Assembly: GCA_902625945.1 (NCBI GenBank)
Contig: CACODG010000001.1
Span: 88,872-152,871, forward strand
Source of the DNA: an uncultured Pelagibacteraceae bacterium
Lineage (GTDB): Bacteria > Pseudomonadota > Alphaproteobacteria > Pelagibacterales > Pelagibacteraceae
Direction of reading: 5' to 3'
Length of the DNA stretch: 64,000 nucleotides
A program made the position numbers and the translations under genes. The notes beneath the pieces were generated by a model. It was given only the letters and a program-made list of their open reading frames with translations. It ran no database searches and had not been told where the DNA came from. Positions 50,677 to 59,049 of this stretch are shown piece by piece (within the stretch, counting starts at the first letter, position 1; each line of letters starts with the position of its first letter).

Positions 50677-51774
50677 ATGGTTATTGCTTTTTATATAAAT
50701 GAAATGAATTTTAGAGGCGTTGCGAACTCTACATATTTTTATGCATATTATAATGAGAAGATATTAAAAAATAAATCTGTTATTTTCTATAATAGAAAAA
50801 ATCTTAATAATTTAAAACCAGTTCTGAATAAATTTAAAAAAAAATTCAAAGTCGTTGGGATAGTAGAATTTTCAGAAATTAATCTTTTTAAAAAAAAATT
50901 TAAAATTGAATACATTTATACTCAAAAGGGGGGTGAAAGAGATAGTTGGGTTTCACAAGATATAAAAACTTTAGTTCACTCTATTTATCCTCAGAAATTA
51001 AAGGAGGTACATGGTCATAATTATGCTTTTATATCTCAGTGGATTAGTAAAAAATTTTCGAATGAAAAAATTCCGTTTGTTCCATATATTGTAGAAACTA
51101 AAAAAAATAATAATAATTTAAAGAAAAAACTAAATTTAAAAAAAAATTATATTGTATTTGGTTGTCATGGAGGAGATAGTAGTTTTGATCTAAAATTTGT
51201 TCAAAAAGCGATTCTTAATTTAGTAAAAAAAAAGAGAGATCTGATATTTTTATTTTTAAATATAAATAAATTTTGCGATCATCCGAGAATAAAATTTCTA
51301 AAAGGCACCAGTGATGAGAATTATAAAAAATCTTTTTTAAATACTTGTGACGCAATGATTTACGGAAGAAGTCAAGGTGAGTCTTTTGGATTGTCATGTG
51401 CTGAATTTGCTATTAATAATAAGATTATTATTTCTTATAAATTTAATAGACATAGATCGCATGAATATCATTTATCTAAAAATCAATTTAAAGAGTACGG
51501 TTCATACTCTGAAATTTATAATTTAATATCAAATTTTAAGCCAAATAAAAAAAAATTTATTCAAAATAAATATAAATCATTTACCGCAAGTAAAAGTATG
51601 AAAATATTTGAAAATGTTTTTTTAAAGAATAACAACGATATAAACTTTACTGTAAAAGAGTATTTTCTAAATTTTATGGCATATATAAATATGAATTATC
51701 TTTATTTAAGACACAAAATTTATAATCATTACTTCAATTATTTTGAGTCTAAAGTTCTAAATATTAAAGATTGA
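50677..51774 (+). CDS. Glycosyltransferase, GT-B-like
   Basis: A 365-residue protein. The C-terminal half resembles a GT-B nucleotide-sugar domain: IVFGCHGGDSSFDLKFVQKAI (about residues 158-178), FLKGTSDENYKKSFLNTCDAMIYGRSQGESFGLSCAEFA (about 206-244), where the ESFGLSCAE segment is the E.G....E motif of GT4-type enzymes. The N-terminal half is AT-rich and poorly conserved. It starts the surface-glycan region and lies just upstream of the tRNA-Met gene. Acceptor and donor sugar are unknown. Confidence 0.7.
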   Translation: MVIAFYINEMNFRGVANSTYFYAYYNEKILKNKSVIFYNRKNLNNLKPVLNKFKKKFKVVGIVEFSEINLFKKKFKIEYIYTQKGGERDSWVSQDIKTLVHSIYPQKLKEVHGHNYAFISQWISKKFSNEKIPFVPYIVETKKNNNNLKKKLNLKKNYIVFGCHGGDSSFDLKFVQKAILNLVKKKRDLIFLFLNINKFCDHPRIKFLKGTSDENYKKSFLNTCDAMIYGRSQGESFGLSCAEFAINNKIIISYKFNRHRSHEYHLSKNQFKEYGSYSEIYNLISNFKPNKKKFIQNKYKSFTASKSMKIFENVFLKNNNDINFTVKEYFLNFMAYINMNYLYLRHKIYNHYFNYFESKVLNIKD

Positions 51775-51811
51775 ATAATTAATAAAATGAATATAGATAT
51801 TTAAACATCGA

Positions 51812-51888
51812 GGCGAGGTAGCTCAGTTGGTTAGAGCACAGGACTCATAAGCCTGGGGTCGGCGGTTCGAATCCGCCCCTCGCTACCA
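51812..51888 (+). tRNA. tRNA-Met (CAT anticodon), elongator-type
   Basis: A full 77-base cloverleaf with an encoded CCA end. The acceptor arm GGCGAGG pairs with CCTCGCT through a G-U at the first pair, the D-arm is GCTC/GAGC, the anticodon loop CTCATAA reads CAU, and the T-arm GGCGG-TTCGAAT-CCGCC is perfect. The G-U start resembles elongator tRNA-Met rather than the initiator. A lysidine-modified tRNA-Ile is an alternative for CAU anticodons. The last anticodon-stem pair is an A-G mismatch. It sits among glycosyltransferase genes and begins 37 bases after the preceding CDS. Confidence 0.95.
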
Positions 51889-51893
51889 GAAAA

Positions 51894-52568
51894 ATGAAAA
51901 ATAAATATAAATATTTTTTTAAAAGACTGCTTTATTATCTTTATGGCGAAAAATTCTTTAAAAGACTAAATTACGATTGGAGTAAACAACCATCTAGAAC
52001 TGAGATAATTCAAAATATTATTAATTTGAAAAAGTACAGTAAATATTTGGAGGTAGGTTGTGATAAAAATGAGAATTTTTCAAAAATTATGATTGAATAT
52101 AAAGTTGGAGTTGATCCTCTTAAAGGAGGCACAGTCAGAAAAACTAGTGATGAATTTTTTAAAAGTAATAATGAAAAATTTGATTTAATATTTCTAGACG
52201 GACTACATACATATGAGCAAACTTTAAAAGATATAGACAATGCAATCCAAATTATTGAAGATGAGGGGATAATTTTAGTTCATGATTGTTTGCCAAAAAA
52301 AATATGGAATCAAATAGTTCCAAGAATTTATGGGCATTGGAATGGGGATGTTTGGAAAGCAATAGTACATTCAAGAACTTATGATTATGTGGATACGTAT
52401 ACATGCACTGCTGATCATGGAATAGGTGTTATTTTTAAAAGAAAAAATAAAGATTTATTACGTCTAGATAATTTAGATTTTAAAAATTATAAATTTGCAG
52501 ATTATTATACTTTTCATGAAAAATACATGAATCCTATCTCGTATAATAAATTATTTGAAATTTTATAA
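51894..52568 (+). CDS. Class I methyltransferase-like protein
   Basis: A 224-residue protein. LEVGCDKNENFSKI (about residues 51-64) and GVDPLKGGTVRKTSDEFF...FDLIFLDGLHTYEQTLKDIDNAI (about 72-117) are the SAM-binding and post-I motifs of Methyltransf_24-type proteins. The strand-helix order completes a Rossmann fold with HDCLPK (about 129-134). These occur in glycan and O-antigen loci, acting on sugars or hydroxyls. It starts 5 bases after the tRNA and is followed by the DUF4422 gene. Confidence 0.75.
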   Translation: MKNKYKYFFKRLLYYLYGEKFFKRLNYDWSKQPSRTEIIQNIINLKKYSKYLEVGCDKNENFSKIMIEYKVGVDPLKGGTVRKTSDEFFKSNNEKFDLIFLDGLHTYEQTLKDIDNAIQIIEDEGIILVHDCLPKKIWNQIVPRIYGHWNGDVWKAIVHSRTYDYVDTYTCTADHGIGVIFKRKNKDLLRLDNLDFKNYKFADYYTFHEKYMNPISYNKLFEIL

Positions 52569-52569
52569 T

Positions 52570-53391
52570 ATGAATAATTTAAAAATGTTTTGTATCACGA
52601 TGAAAAATGATCATTATGATATTATAAAAAGTTTAGGCTATATCCCTGTTGGTTTAGGTGAAAATATTAAATCTAAAGAATTTTTTAGCGACAAAACAAA
52701 AATAAATATTTCAAATAAAAATCCTTTTTACGGAGAGTATACATTTCATTATTGGATCTGGAAAAATTATTTGGAAAAAATTGATACAGAGTGGGTTGGT
52801 TTCTGTCAATATCGAAAGTTTTTTGTAAAACGAGAATTAATTGAATTAGATTTAGATTTAAAAAATTTAAAAGATAATCTAATCAAAAATGTTGACATAG
52901 ATAATCAGCAATATGACTGTATACTAGGCAATCAATTCTCAGTTCAAAATTTTAAAATATCAAAAATAATAAAAAATCATTTTTTAGAGTTTCTATTAAA
53001 ACCTGATTTACTTTTTTTTAAAAAAAAAAGAAACTTAAAATTCCACTTTGATTTATTCCATGGAAAAGGGAATTTCGATCTAGCATTAAATTGCTTAGAT
53101 GAGGATAATAGAGAAGATTTTAAATTATTTATGGAAACAAGAATATCTTTTAACCCACATAATATGTTTATATGTAGAACCAAAATATTAAATGAATATT
53201 ATAAAATTTTGTTTCCTTGGTTAGAAAAATGTGAATATATATTTGGCTTTGATAAATTGAAGGGATATGGTTTGCAGAGAATATACGGTTTTCTCGCTGA
53301 AAGGTTCTTATCTTATTGGTTTAGTAAGAATTTCAGAGTGAAAGAACTACCTATAATTGTCAAAGATTTATCAGATTATAAAGATTTATAA
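52570..53391 (+). CDS. DUF4422 family glycosyltransferase-like protein
   Basis: A 273-residue protein. GEYTFHYWIWKNYLEKIDTEWVGFCQYRKFF (about residues 53-83) matches the E..A.YW.WKN....WIGF.QYRR core of DUF4422, often annotated as a glycosyltransferase. Further on, FICRTKILNEYYKILFPWL (about 198-216) and RIYGFLAERFLSYWF (about 235-249) fit the family. The ATG at 52570 lies 1 base after the methyltransferase stop. It converges on rfbC and overlaps its end by 16 bases. The donor sugar is unknown. Confidence 0.85.
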   Translation: MNNLKMFCITMKNDHYDIIKSLGYIPVGLGENIKSKEFFSDKTKINISNKNPFYGEYTFHYWIWKNYLEKIDTEWVGFCQYRKFFVKRELIELDLDLKNLKDNLIKNVDIDNQQYDCILGNQFSVQNFKISKIIKNHFLEFLLKPDLLFFKKKRNLKFHFDLFHGKGNFDLALNCLDEDNREDFKLFMETRISFNPHNMFICRTKILNEYYKILFPWLEKCEYIFGFDKLKGYGLQRIYGFLAERFLSYWFSKNFRVKELPIIVKDLSDYKDL

Positions 53392-53912
53392 TTTTTACAA
53401 AAATCTTCAAAAGTTAAAAGATTTTTATCTTTATTAGAAATCTCACATTTTTTGCTAGGCCAATTTATTTTAAGTCTTTTATCCATAAGATTTATACCGC
53501 TTTCAAATTGCGGCTTATAAAAATTATTTAATTTATAGTAGACAACATTTAATTTATCATAACTAAAATAAGCATGGGCAAAACCTTCGGGTATGTATAA
53601 ACTCAGGCAATTTTTTTCAGAAAGAACAATTTTAAATACTTTACCAAAAGTTTTTGACTTCTTTCGTAAGTCTATTACACAATCTAAAATTTTTCCCTTT
53701 AAAACACTCACATATTTAGCTTGTTGGTGTTTATATTGAAAATGAAATCCTCTCAAAGAATTCTTTTTTGAAATTGTACAATATTCAAAAACAAAATTTG
53801 TTTTTTTAAGCAATTTTTTATTATAGGTTTCCCTTAAACTTCCACGTTTATCCATATTATTTTTTTGTTTAACGATAAGTAGGTTTTTAAAATTTGTTTT
53901 AATAATTTTCAT
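53376..53912 (-). CDS. rfbC: dTDP-4-dehydrorhamnose 3,5-epimerase-like
   Basis: A 178-residue cupin-type enzyme for dTDP-deoxyhexose synthesis. RGSLRETYNKKLL (about residues 22-34), the catalytic His in SLRGFHFQYKHQQAK (about 52-66), and PEGFAHAYFSY with a second His (about 113-123) match RfbC/RmlC. It is the third enzyme of the dTDP-rhamnose route and is encoded with rfbB, rfbA and a reductase-like gene. The 3' end overlaps the convergent DUF4422 gene. The reaction may instead be a related epimerisation giving another deoxysugar. Confidence 0.9.
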   Translation of the reverse strand: MKIIKTNFKNLLIVKQKNNMDKRGSLRETYNKKLLKKTNFVFEYCTISKKNSLRGFHFQYKHQQAKYVSVLKGKILDCVIDLRKKSKTFGKVFKIVLSEKNCLSLYIPEGFAHAYFSYDKLNVVYYKLNNFYKPQFESGINLMDKRLKINWPSKKCEISNKDKNLLTFEDFCKNYKSL

Positions 53913-53914
53913 TT

Positions 53915-54607
53915 TTAAACGTAGTTTTTAATTTTTTGTAAATTCATATCCATTCTCAACGGCAATTCTCCTTTGGAATTAATTGCTTTTACGTTTTTGT
54001 TATGTTTTTTTGCAAATTTAAATATAGTTTGAGTTTTTCCGCCGACATTGATTATCCCTTTTTTCTTAATTAATTTTAAAAAAATTTTAGCAAATTGATC
54101 GTGAAATATAAAATTTGATTTTACATTTTTAAATGCGGATCTATGAACAAATGGCCTCTCAGTCATACATGCTCGGATGATAAGAGAATTTTTATACATT
54201 TGAACGGCAGATTCAGCACCTAATTTTGACCATCCATAATTATTCCAAGGTAAAATTGGGTCAGCTTCTCTATATTTCCCCTTTTTACCTGGATAAACGT
54301 AACTTGTAGAAAAAAAAATTATCTTTTTTTTATATAGATTGCATATTTTAACTAAATTTGCAGTTCCAATGATGTTTAAGTCGATACTTTTATTTATCTG
54401 TTTGTCATGAATAGACATTGGCCTGGATAGCCCAGCTAAATGTAACACATAATTTGGTTTAAATTTCTTAAAATTATTTTTGATAGACTGAATTGATAGT
54501 ATATTTAGTTGTTTTTTGTTTCTAAAAATAAACTTATAATTACATTGAATTTTTTTCAATTCACTTGCAAATCTTCCATTTCCTCCAGAAACTAGTATTT
54601 TTAACAT
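53915..54607 (-). CDS. NAD(P)-dependent sugar reductase/epimerase-like (RfbD-like position)
   Basis: A 230-residue extended-SDR protein, shorter than the usual RfbD of about 290. It has the nucleotide-binding SGGNGRFAS (about residues 7-15), LHLAGLSRPM (about 55-64), FFSTSYVYPG (about 98-107) and the catalytic YGWSKLGAE (about 128-136). RfbD normally reads GQxG at the N-terminus; here it is GGNGRFAS, so the specificity could differ. It occupies the rfbD position in an rfbBADC-like cluster and overlaps the rfbA 3' end by 47 bases. Confidence 0.72.
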   Translation of the reverse strand: MLKILVSGGNGRFASELKKIQCNYKFIFRNKKQLNILSIQSIKNNFKKFKPNYVLHLAGLSRPMSIHDKQINKSIDLNIIGTANLVKICNLYKKKIIFFSTSYVYPGKKGKYREADPILPWNNYGWSKLGAESAVQMYKNSLIIRACMTERPFVHRSAFKNVKSNFIFHDQFAKIFLKLIKKKGIINVGGKTQTIFKFAKKHNKNVKAINSKGELPLRMDMNLQKIKNYV

Positions 54608-55481
54608 TTTTTAACTTATAAGTTTTTTTTAGATATTGTGAATAAATACAATTACCATAAAAGTTAATAGCTTCTTGAACTTCTTTTTTATTTATCCATT
54701 TATAATTTAAGGCAATTTCCTCAAGACAAGCAATTTTTAATCCTTGTCGGTTTTCCATTGCAGAGACAAATGATGAGGCATCATAAAAATCATCTATAGA
54801 TCCAGTATCCAGCCAAGCGCCACCCCTACCTAAAAATTCTGCAGATAGTTTTTTCTTTTTAAGATATTTATCAAGCAGATCAATTATTTCTAACTCTTTT
54901 CGTTTAGAAGGCTTAAGTAACTTGCTGTATTTAATTACTTTATTGTCAAAAAAATAAAGACCAGTTACTGCTAAATTAGATTTAGAATTTTTAGGTTTCT
55001 CTTTAAGAGAACGCACTTTTTTTCCGCTAGTAATATTAGCAACTCCATAAAGCTCAGGTTTTTTAACTGGATGTAATAAAATTTTACAGCCTGATTTAAT
55101 TTTAACACATTCTTTAAGTTTTTTGGTTAAACTTTGTCCGTAAAAAAAATTATCTCCTAAAATTAAAGCTACGTTGTCTTTTCCAATAAACTTTTCACCA
55201 AGTATAAAAGCGTCCGGTAAACCTCTTGGATAAATTTGTTCTAAGTAACTAATTTTAATTCCAAAACGTTTTCCATCCGATAATATTTTTTTAAACTGAC
55301 TTAGTTGACCTTTGTTAACAATTATTAAGATTTCTTTAATTCCTGCTAACATTAATATTGAAAGGGGATAATAGATTAATGGTTTATCGTAAATTGGAAG
55401 TAATTGTTTATTTACTGCTTTCGTAAGAGGACTCATTCGAGTACCAAGACCACCAGCTAGAATGATTGCTTTTTTTATCAT
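54561..55481 (-). CDS. rfbA: Glucose-1-phosphate thymidylyltransferase
   Basis: A 306-residue nucleotidyltransferase that makes dTDP-glucose. The N-terminal IILAGGLGTRMSPLT (about residues 6-20) is the signature, with YDKPLIYYPLSILMLAGI (about 31-48), LGDNFFYG (about 109-116) and EKPKNSKSNLAVTGLYFFD (about 159-177). It feeds the dehydratase encoded upstream. Its start overlaps the rfbB stop by 4 bases and its end overlaps the reductase-like gene. Confidence 0.95.
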   Translation of the reverse strand: MIKKAIILAGGLGTRMSPLTKAVNKQLLPIYDKPLIYYPLSILMLAGIKEILIIVNKGQLSQFKKILSDGKRFGIKISYLEQIYPRGLPDAFILGEKFIGKDNVALILGDNFFYGQSLTKKLKECVKIKSGCKILLHPVKKPELYGVANITSGKKVRSLKEKPKNSKSNLAVTGLYFFDNKVIKYSKLLKPSKRKELEIIDLLDKYLKKKKLSAEFLGRGGAWLDTGSIDDFYDASSFVSAMENRQGLKIACLEEIALNYKWINKKEVQEAINFYGNCIYSQYLKKTYKLKNVKNTSFWRKWKICK

Positions 55482-56503
55482 ATTTTTAGACCTAACCTTT
55501 TATAAAATTTATCTTTTGAAAATATTTTAAAAAAATCATAATTTTTAAAATACCAATCAAAAGTATCACTTAAACCATTGATAAAATTTTTTTTAGGTCT
55601 CCAGCTTAATGATTTTCTAATTTTTTTACTATTTAAGGCGTATTTTAAATCGTGTCCCGGTCTATCTTTCACAAATTTGACTTTCACATTTTTTCCAATA
55701 TTTATTTTTTTTTTCTTTACAACTTTTAACAAAAATTTGGTTAAATTAAGATTGTTTATATTTATTTCCGTTCCAATATTGTAGCTCTCACCTTTTTGGC
55801 CATTTCTGTAAATTTTAAGTAAAGCTTTACAATGATCATCCACATGAATCCATTCTCTAGAATTCAAACCTTTTCCATAAATTGGTAAAGGTTTATTGTT
55901 AAGAATATTAAATATTAAAGTTGGAATTAATTTTTCTGGAAATTGACCTGGTCCATAATTATTACAACAATTCGAAATTACAGCGTCTAAATTATAGGTT
56001 CTAACGTATGATTTAATTAAATGATCTGCACCTGCCTTGCTCGCTGAATAAGGAGAACTTGGTTTATACGAGCTTGTTTCGACGGATCTCTCATTTTTTT
56101 TTAAATCACCATAAACTTCATCAGTAGATATGTGCACTAATCTCAATTTTTTTTTGTATTTTTTTTTATAAAGTCTTATTTGCTCTAAAATATTAAACGT
56201 TCCAACAATATTTGTTTTTATAAAATCTTTTGGTGAATCGATAGATCTATCTACATGAGTTTCTGCAGCTAAATTAAAAACAGCATCAGGTTTATATTTA
56301 GTTAATATTGAAAAAAATTTTTTATTAATAATATCAAAATTATAGAATCTATAATTTTTAGATTTTATATTTTTTAATAAGTAAGATCCTTTAGAGTACT
56401 TATTTTTATCAATATTGATAATAAAATACTTTTTTTTAAGAAGATAATTTACAAGGTTGCTCCCAATAAAACCATTTCCTCCAGTTACAATAATTTTTTT
56501 CAT
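55478..56503 (-). CDS. rfbB: dTDP-glucose 4,6-dehydratase
   Basis: A 341-residue extended SDR. GGNGFIGSNLVNYL (about residues 7-20) binds NAD, AAETHVDRSIDSP (about 79-91) is the RfbB-specific loop, STDEVYGDL (about 125-133) and YSASKAGADHL (about 151-161) carry the catalytic Tyr/Lys, and NCCNNYGPGQFPEKLIP follows. It converts dTDP-glucose to dTDP-4-keto-6-deoxyglucose. It is the first gene of the minus-strand deoxysugar operon and divergent from a GT2 gene. Confidence 0.96.
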   Translation of the reverse strand: MKKIIVTGGNGFIGSNLVNYLLKKKYFIINIDKNKYSKGSYLLKNIKSKNYRFYNFDIINKKFFSILTKYKPDAVFNLAAETHVDRSIDSPKDFIKTNIVGTFNILEQIRLYKKKYKKKLRLVHISTDEVYGDLKKNERSVETSSYKPSSPYSASKAGADHLIKSYVRTYNLDAVISNCCNNYGPGQFPEKLIPTLIFNILNNKPLPIYGKGLNSREWIHVDDHCKALLKIYRNGQKGESYNIGTEININNLNLTKFLLKVVKKKKINIGKNVKVKFVKDRPGHDLKYALNSKKIRKSLSWRPKKNFINGLSDTFDWYFKNYDFFKIFSKDKFYKRLGLKI

Positions 56504-56585
56504 TAAAATTTGGATTTGAGAGACATTTTAAAATATATAATGTAATAAGGTACTTATTTAATTAAATCAATAAGTTTTAATAAAG

Positions 56586-57434
56586 ATGAGTTTTGATAAA
56601 ATTACAGTAGTAATTAATACATTTCACAGTGAAGATAAAATAAATGAGTGTATAGACTCAATCCCATCTCAATTAGCAGTGGTAGTGATCGAAAATTCAA
56701 ATAACAATAGTTTTAAAAATAAATTAGAAAATAAATATTCTAACGTAAGATGTTACCTCGCAGGTGATAATCTTGGGTATGGAAAAGGAAATAATTTAGG
56801 ATTATCAAAAGTAAAAACTAAATTTGCACTAATTTTAAATCCAGATGCAAAATTAGAAAAAGATGCTATTAAACAATTTTTTAATTCAGCAGACGAAGCT
56901 AAAGATTTTTCAATAATTGGCCCAGCTATACAAGATGAATTTAATGACACCAATAATTTTACAGATAAAGATTTATACCAGGTTGACTATTTGAAAGGTT
57001 TTGCAATGTTTTTAAATTTAGAAGAATTTAGAGATATAGGTTATTTTGATGAAAATTTTTTCATCTATTTGGAAGAAACTGATTTATGTAAAAGAATAAA
57101 AAACCAAAACAAAAAAATTTACCTTGATAAAAGAATTAAGATTACCCACTTAGGCGGAAGCTCACATAATAAAGATATAGATTATGAAATGGAACTTTCC
57201 AGAAATTGGCATTGGATGTGGTCTAAATTTTATTTTAATAAGAAACATTACGGATTTTTATATTCTTTGATGAGTGTTAGCGGAAATTTATTTTCTTCGT
57301 TATTTAAGATTATTTTTTTTACTTTAATGTTCAATAAAAAAAAAAGAAGAATATACTCTCAAAGGTTTTCTGGGTTGCTTAATTCAATAGTTGGAAAAAA
57401 ATCTTGGTATAGACCAAAAATAATAATTAATTGA
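56586..57434 (+). CDS. Family 2 glycosyltransferase
   Basis: A 282-residue GT-A enzyme. ITVVINTFHSEDKINECIDSI (about residues 6-26), AGDNLGYGKGNNLGL (about 58-72), FALILNPDAKLEKDAI (about 79-94) with the DXD-like NPDA motif, and GYFDENFFIYLEETDLCKRI (about 152-171) are hallmarks of the rhamnosyltransferase-like GT2 group. It would use the dTDP-sugar made by the adjacent rfb genes (inference). Two hydrophobic patches near the C-terminus (about 225-250) suggest membrane association. Confidence 0.9.
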   Translation: MSFDKITVVINTFHSEDKINECIDSIPSQLAVVVIENSNNNSFKNKLENKYSNVRCYLAGDNLGYGKGNNLGLSKVKTKFALILNPDAKLEKDAIKQFFNSADEAKDFSIIGPAIQDEFNDTNNFTDKDLYQVDYLKGFAMFLNLEEFRDIGYFDENFFIYLEETDLCKRIKNQNKKIYLDKRIKITHLGGSSHNKDIDYEMELSRNWHWMWSKFYFNKKHYGFLYSLMSVSGNLFSSLFKIIFFTLMFNKKKRRIYSQRFSGLLNSIVGKKSWYRPKIIIN

Positions 57435-57464
57435 TAAAACTATATATTTATATATAAAACTTTT

Positions 57465-58481
57465 ATGTCTTCAAAAAGTAAGAAAGTTTTAGTCACAGGT
57501 GTCGCGGGTTTTCTAGGTTCTCATTTAAGCGAGCAACTAGTTAAATTGGGTCATAAAGTTGTTGGTATTGATAATATGATTGGCGGTTATGATGATAATG
57601 TTCCAGAGAATATTGAATTTCATAATGTTGATTGTTGTGACCTTAATAAAATAAAATCTTTGATGAAAGATGTGAATGTTGTTTACCACTGTGCTGCAAC
57701 TGCACATGAGGGATTATCTGTTTTTTCACCTTATGAAATTACAAAAAATAATTATTTAGCTTCAGTCTCTATTTTTTCTGCAGCTGTAAACGAAAAAGTT
57801 GATAGGATAATTTTTTGTTCATCGATGGCTAGATATGGAGACCAGCAGACTCCATTTACGGAGGCTATGAAACCAAAACCGGTTGATCCGTATGCTATTT
57901 CAAAGGTTGCAGCTGAGGAAGTTTTAAAAAACTTATGTGAATTGAATGGAATAGAATGGGTGATTGCGATACCTCATAATATAATTGGGCCAAGACAAAA
58001 ATATGATGACCCTTTTCGAAATGTTGTATCAATCATGATTAATCGAATGCTACAAGGTAAAGCTCCAATTATTTATGGAGATGGAAATCAAACAAGATGT
58101 TTTTCTTATATAGATGACTGTTTAAGTTGCTTGATCCCTATGTTAGACCAAAAAAATTTGAATAGAGAAACAGTTAATATCGGACCGGATGAAGAATTTG
58201 TTACGATAAATAAAATTGCAGAACTTTGCTCAAATATAACTGGTGTTAACTTAAATCCGATTTACAAAAAAGATAGACCTCAGGAAGTAAAACACGCAAC
58301 TTGCTCAGCAGATAAAGCTCGAGAATTATTAAATTATAAAACAAAAGTCACTTTGAGCGAGGGAATAAAAAAAACATTTGAATATATTAAAACAAGAGGA
58401 ACACGCCCTTTTGATTATAATATTAATATTGAAATTGATAATGAATTGACCCCATCAACTTGGAAAAATAAAGAAATTTAA
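57465..58481 (+). CDS. NAD-dependent nucleotide-sugar epimerase/dehydratase
   Basis: A 338-residue extended SDR resembling UDP-glucose 4-epimerase. VTGVAGFLGSHLSEQLVKLGHKVVGIDN (about residues 10-37), CAATAHEGLSVFSP (about 76-89), FCSSMARYGD (about 117-126), PYAISKVAAEEVL (about 143-155) with Tyr/Lys, and GDGNQTRCFSYIDDC (about 205-219) are all visible. The Met-Ala-Arg-Tyr-Gly in place of the usual S..VYG is a mild oddity. It follows the GT2 gene and overlaps the convergent apt gene. Substrate is a UDP- or dTDP-sugar, not determinable. Confidence 0.88.
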   Translation: MSSKSKKVLVTGVAGFLGSHLSEQLVKLGHKVVGIDNMIGGYDDNVPENIEFHNVDCCDLNKIKSLMKDVNVVYHCAATAHEGLSVFSPYEITKNNYLASVSIFSAAVNEKVDRIIFCSSMARYGDQQTPFTEAMKPKPVDPYAISKVAAEEVLKNLCELNGIEWVIAIPHNIIGPRQKYDDPFRNVVSIMINRMLQGKAPIIYGDGNQTRCFSYIDDCLSCLIPMLDQKNLNRETVNIGPDEEFVTINKIAELCSNITGVNLNPIYKKDRPQEVKHATCSADKARELLNYKTKVTLSEGIKKTFEYIKTRGTRPFDYNINIEIDNELTPSTWKNKEI

Positions 58482-59005
58482 TGTCCTGGAAAATCTACTA
58501 AGCTTTGCGTATTGTATCCTTTTTTCTCCAATAGTTTATTTCCAGGTAAATCAAAAAGATTTATAACAAAAATAAAGCCAGCTACCTTTCCTCCTGAAAT
58601 TTCAACAAGTTTTGCAGCTGCCTCAGCGGTTCCTCCGGTAGCAATTAGGTCATCAATAATCAAAATTTTTTCACCCTTCTGTATAGAATCTTTATGAACT
58701 TCTACTGTAGCTTTTCCATATTCAAGCTCGAAATCTACTGAGAAAGTGTCTGCAGGAAGTTTATTTTTTTTTCTTAAAAGAATAAACGGTTTTTTTAATT
58801 GATGAGACAATGGAGCTGCAAAAACAAAACCTCTAGATTCAATAGCGGCAACTTTATCAAATGAAATTTTTTTCGATAATTCTATAATCTTATCATTAGT
58901 ATATTTAAAAGCTTCAGCATTTTTAATCAAAGTTGTAATATCTCTAAATAAAATTCCCTTTTTAGGATAATCCGGAATAGATCTGATATACTTTTTTAAA
59001 TCCAT
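58478..59005 (-). CDS. apt: Adenine phosphoribosyltransferase
   Basis: A 175-residue purine-salvage enzyme making AMP from adenine and PRPP. IPDYPKKGILFRDITTLI (about residues 10-27), ESRGFVFAAPLSHQL (about 55-69) and the PRPP-binding ILIIDDLIATGGTAEAA (about 114-130) match Apt. It is divergent from mtnP, whose phosphorolysis of methylthioadenosine releases adenine, so the two are metabolically paired across a 44-base promoter gap. It converges on the epimerase gene. Confidence 0.96.
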   Translation of the reverse strand: MDLKKYIRSIPDYPKKGILFRDITTLIKNAEAFKYTNDKIIELSKKISFDKVAAIESRGFVFAAPLSHQLKKPFILLRKKNKLPADTFSVDFELEYGKATVEVHKDSIQKGEKILIIDDLIATGGTAEAAAKLVEISGGKVAGFIFVINLFDLPGNKLLEKKGYNTQSLVDFPGH

Positions 59006-59049
59006 AATTATGCTTCAAGTTCTAACAAAAAAGCATTAATAATTAAATA

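Noticed and set aside
54121..58481. Homopolymeric A/T tracts as repeats or CRISPR-like spacers
   Set aside because: The tracts are scattered within coding frames rich in Lys and Phe codons and show no regular unit or spacing.
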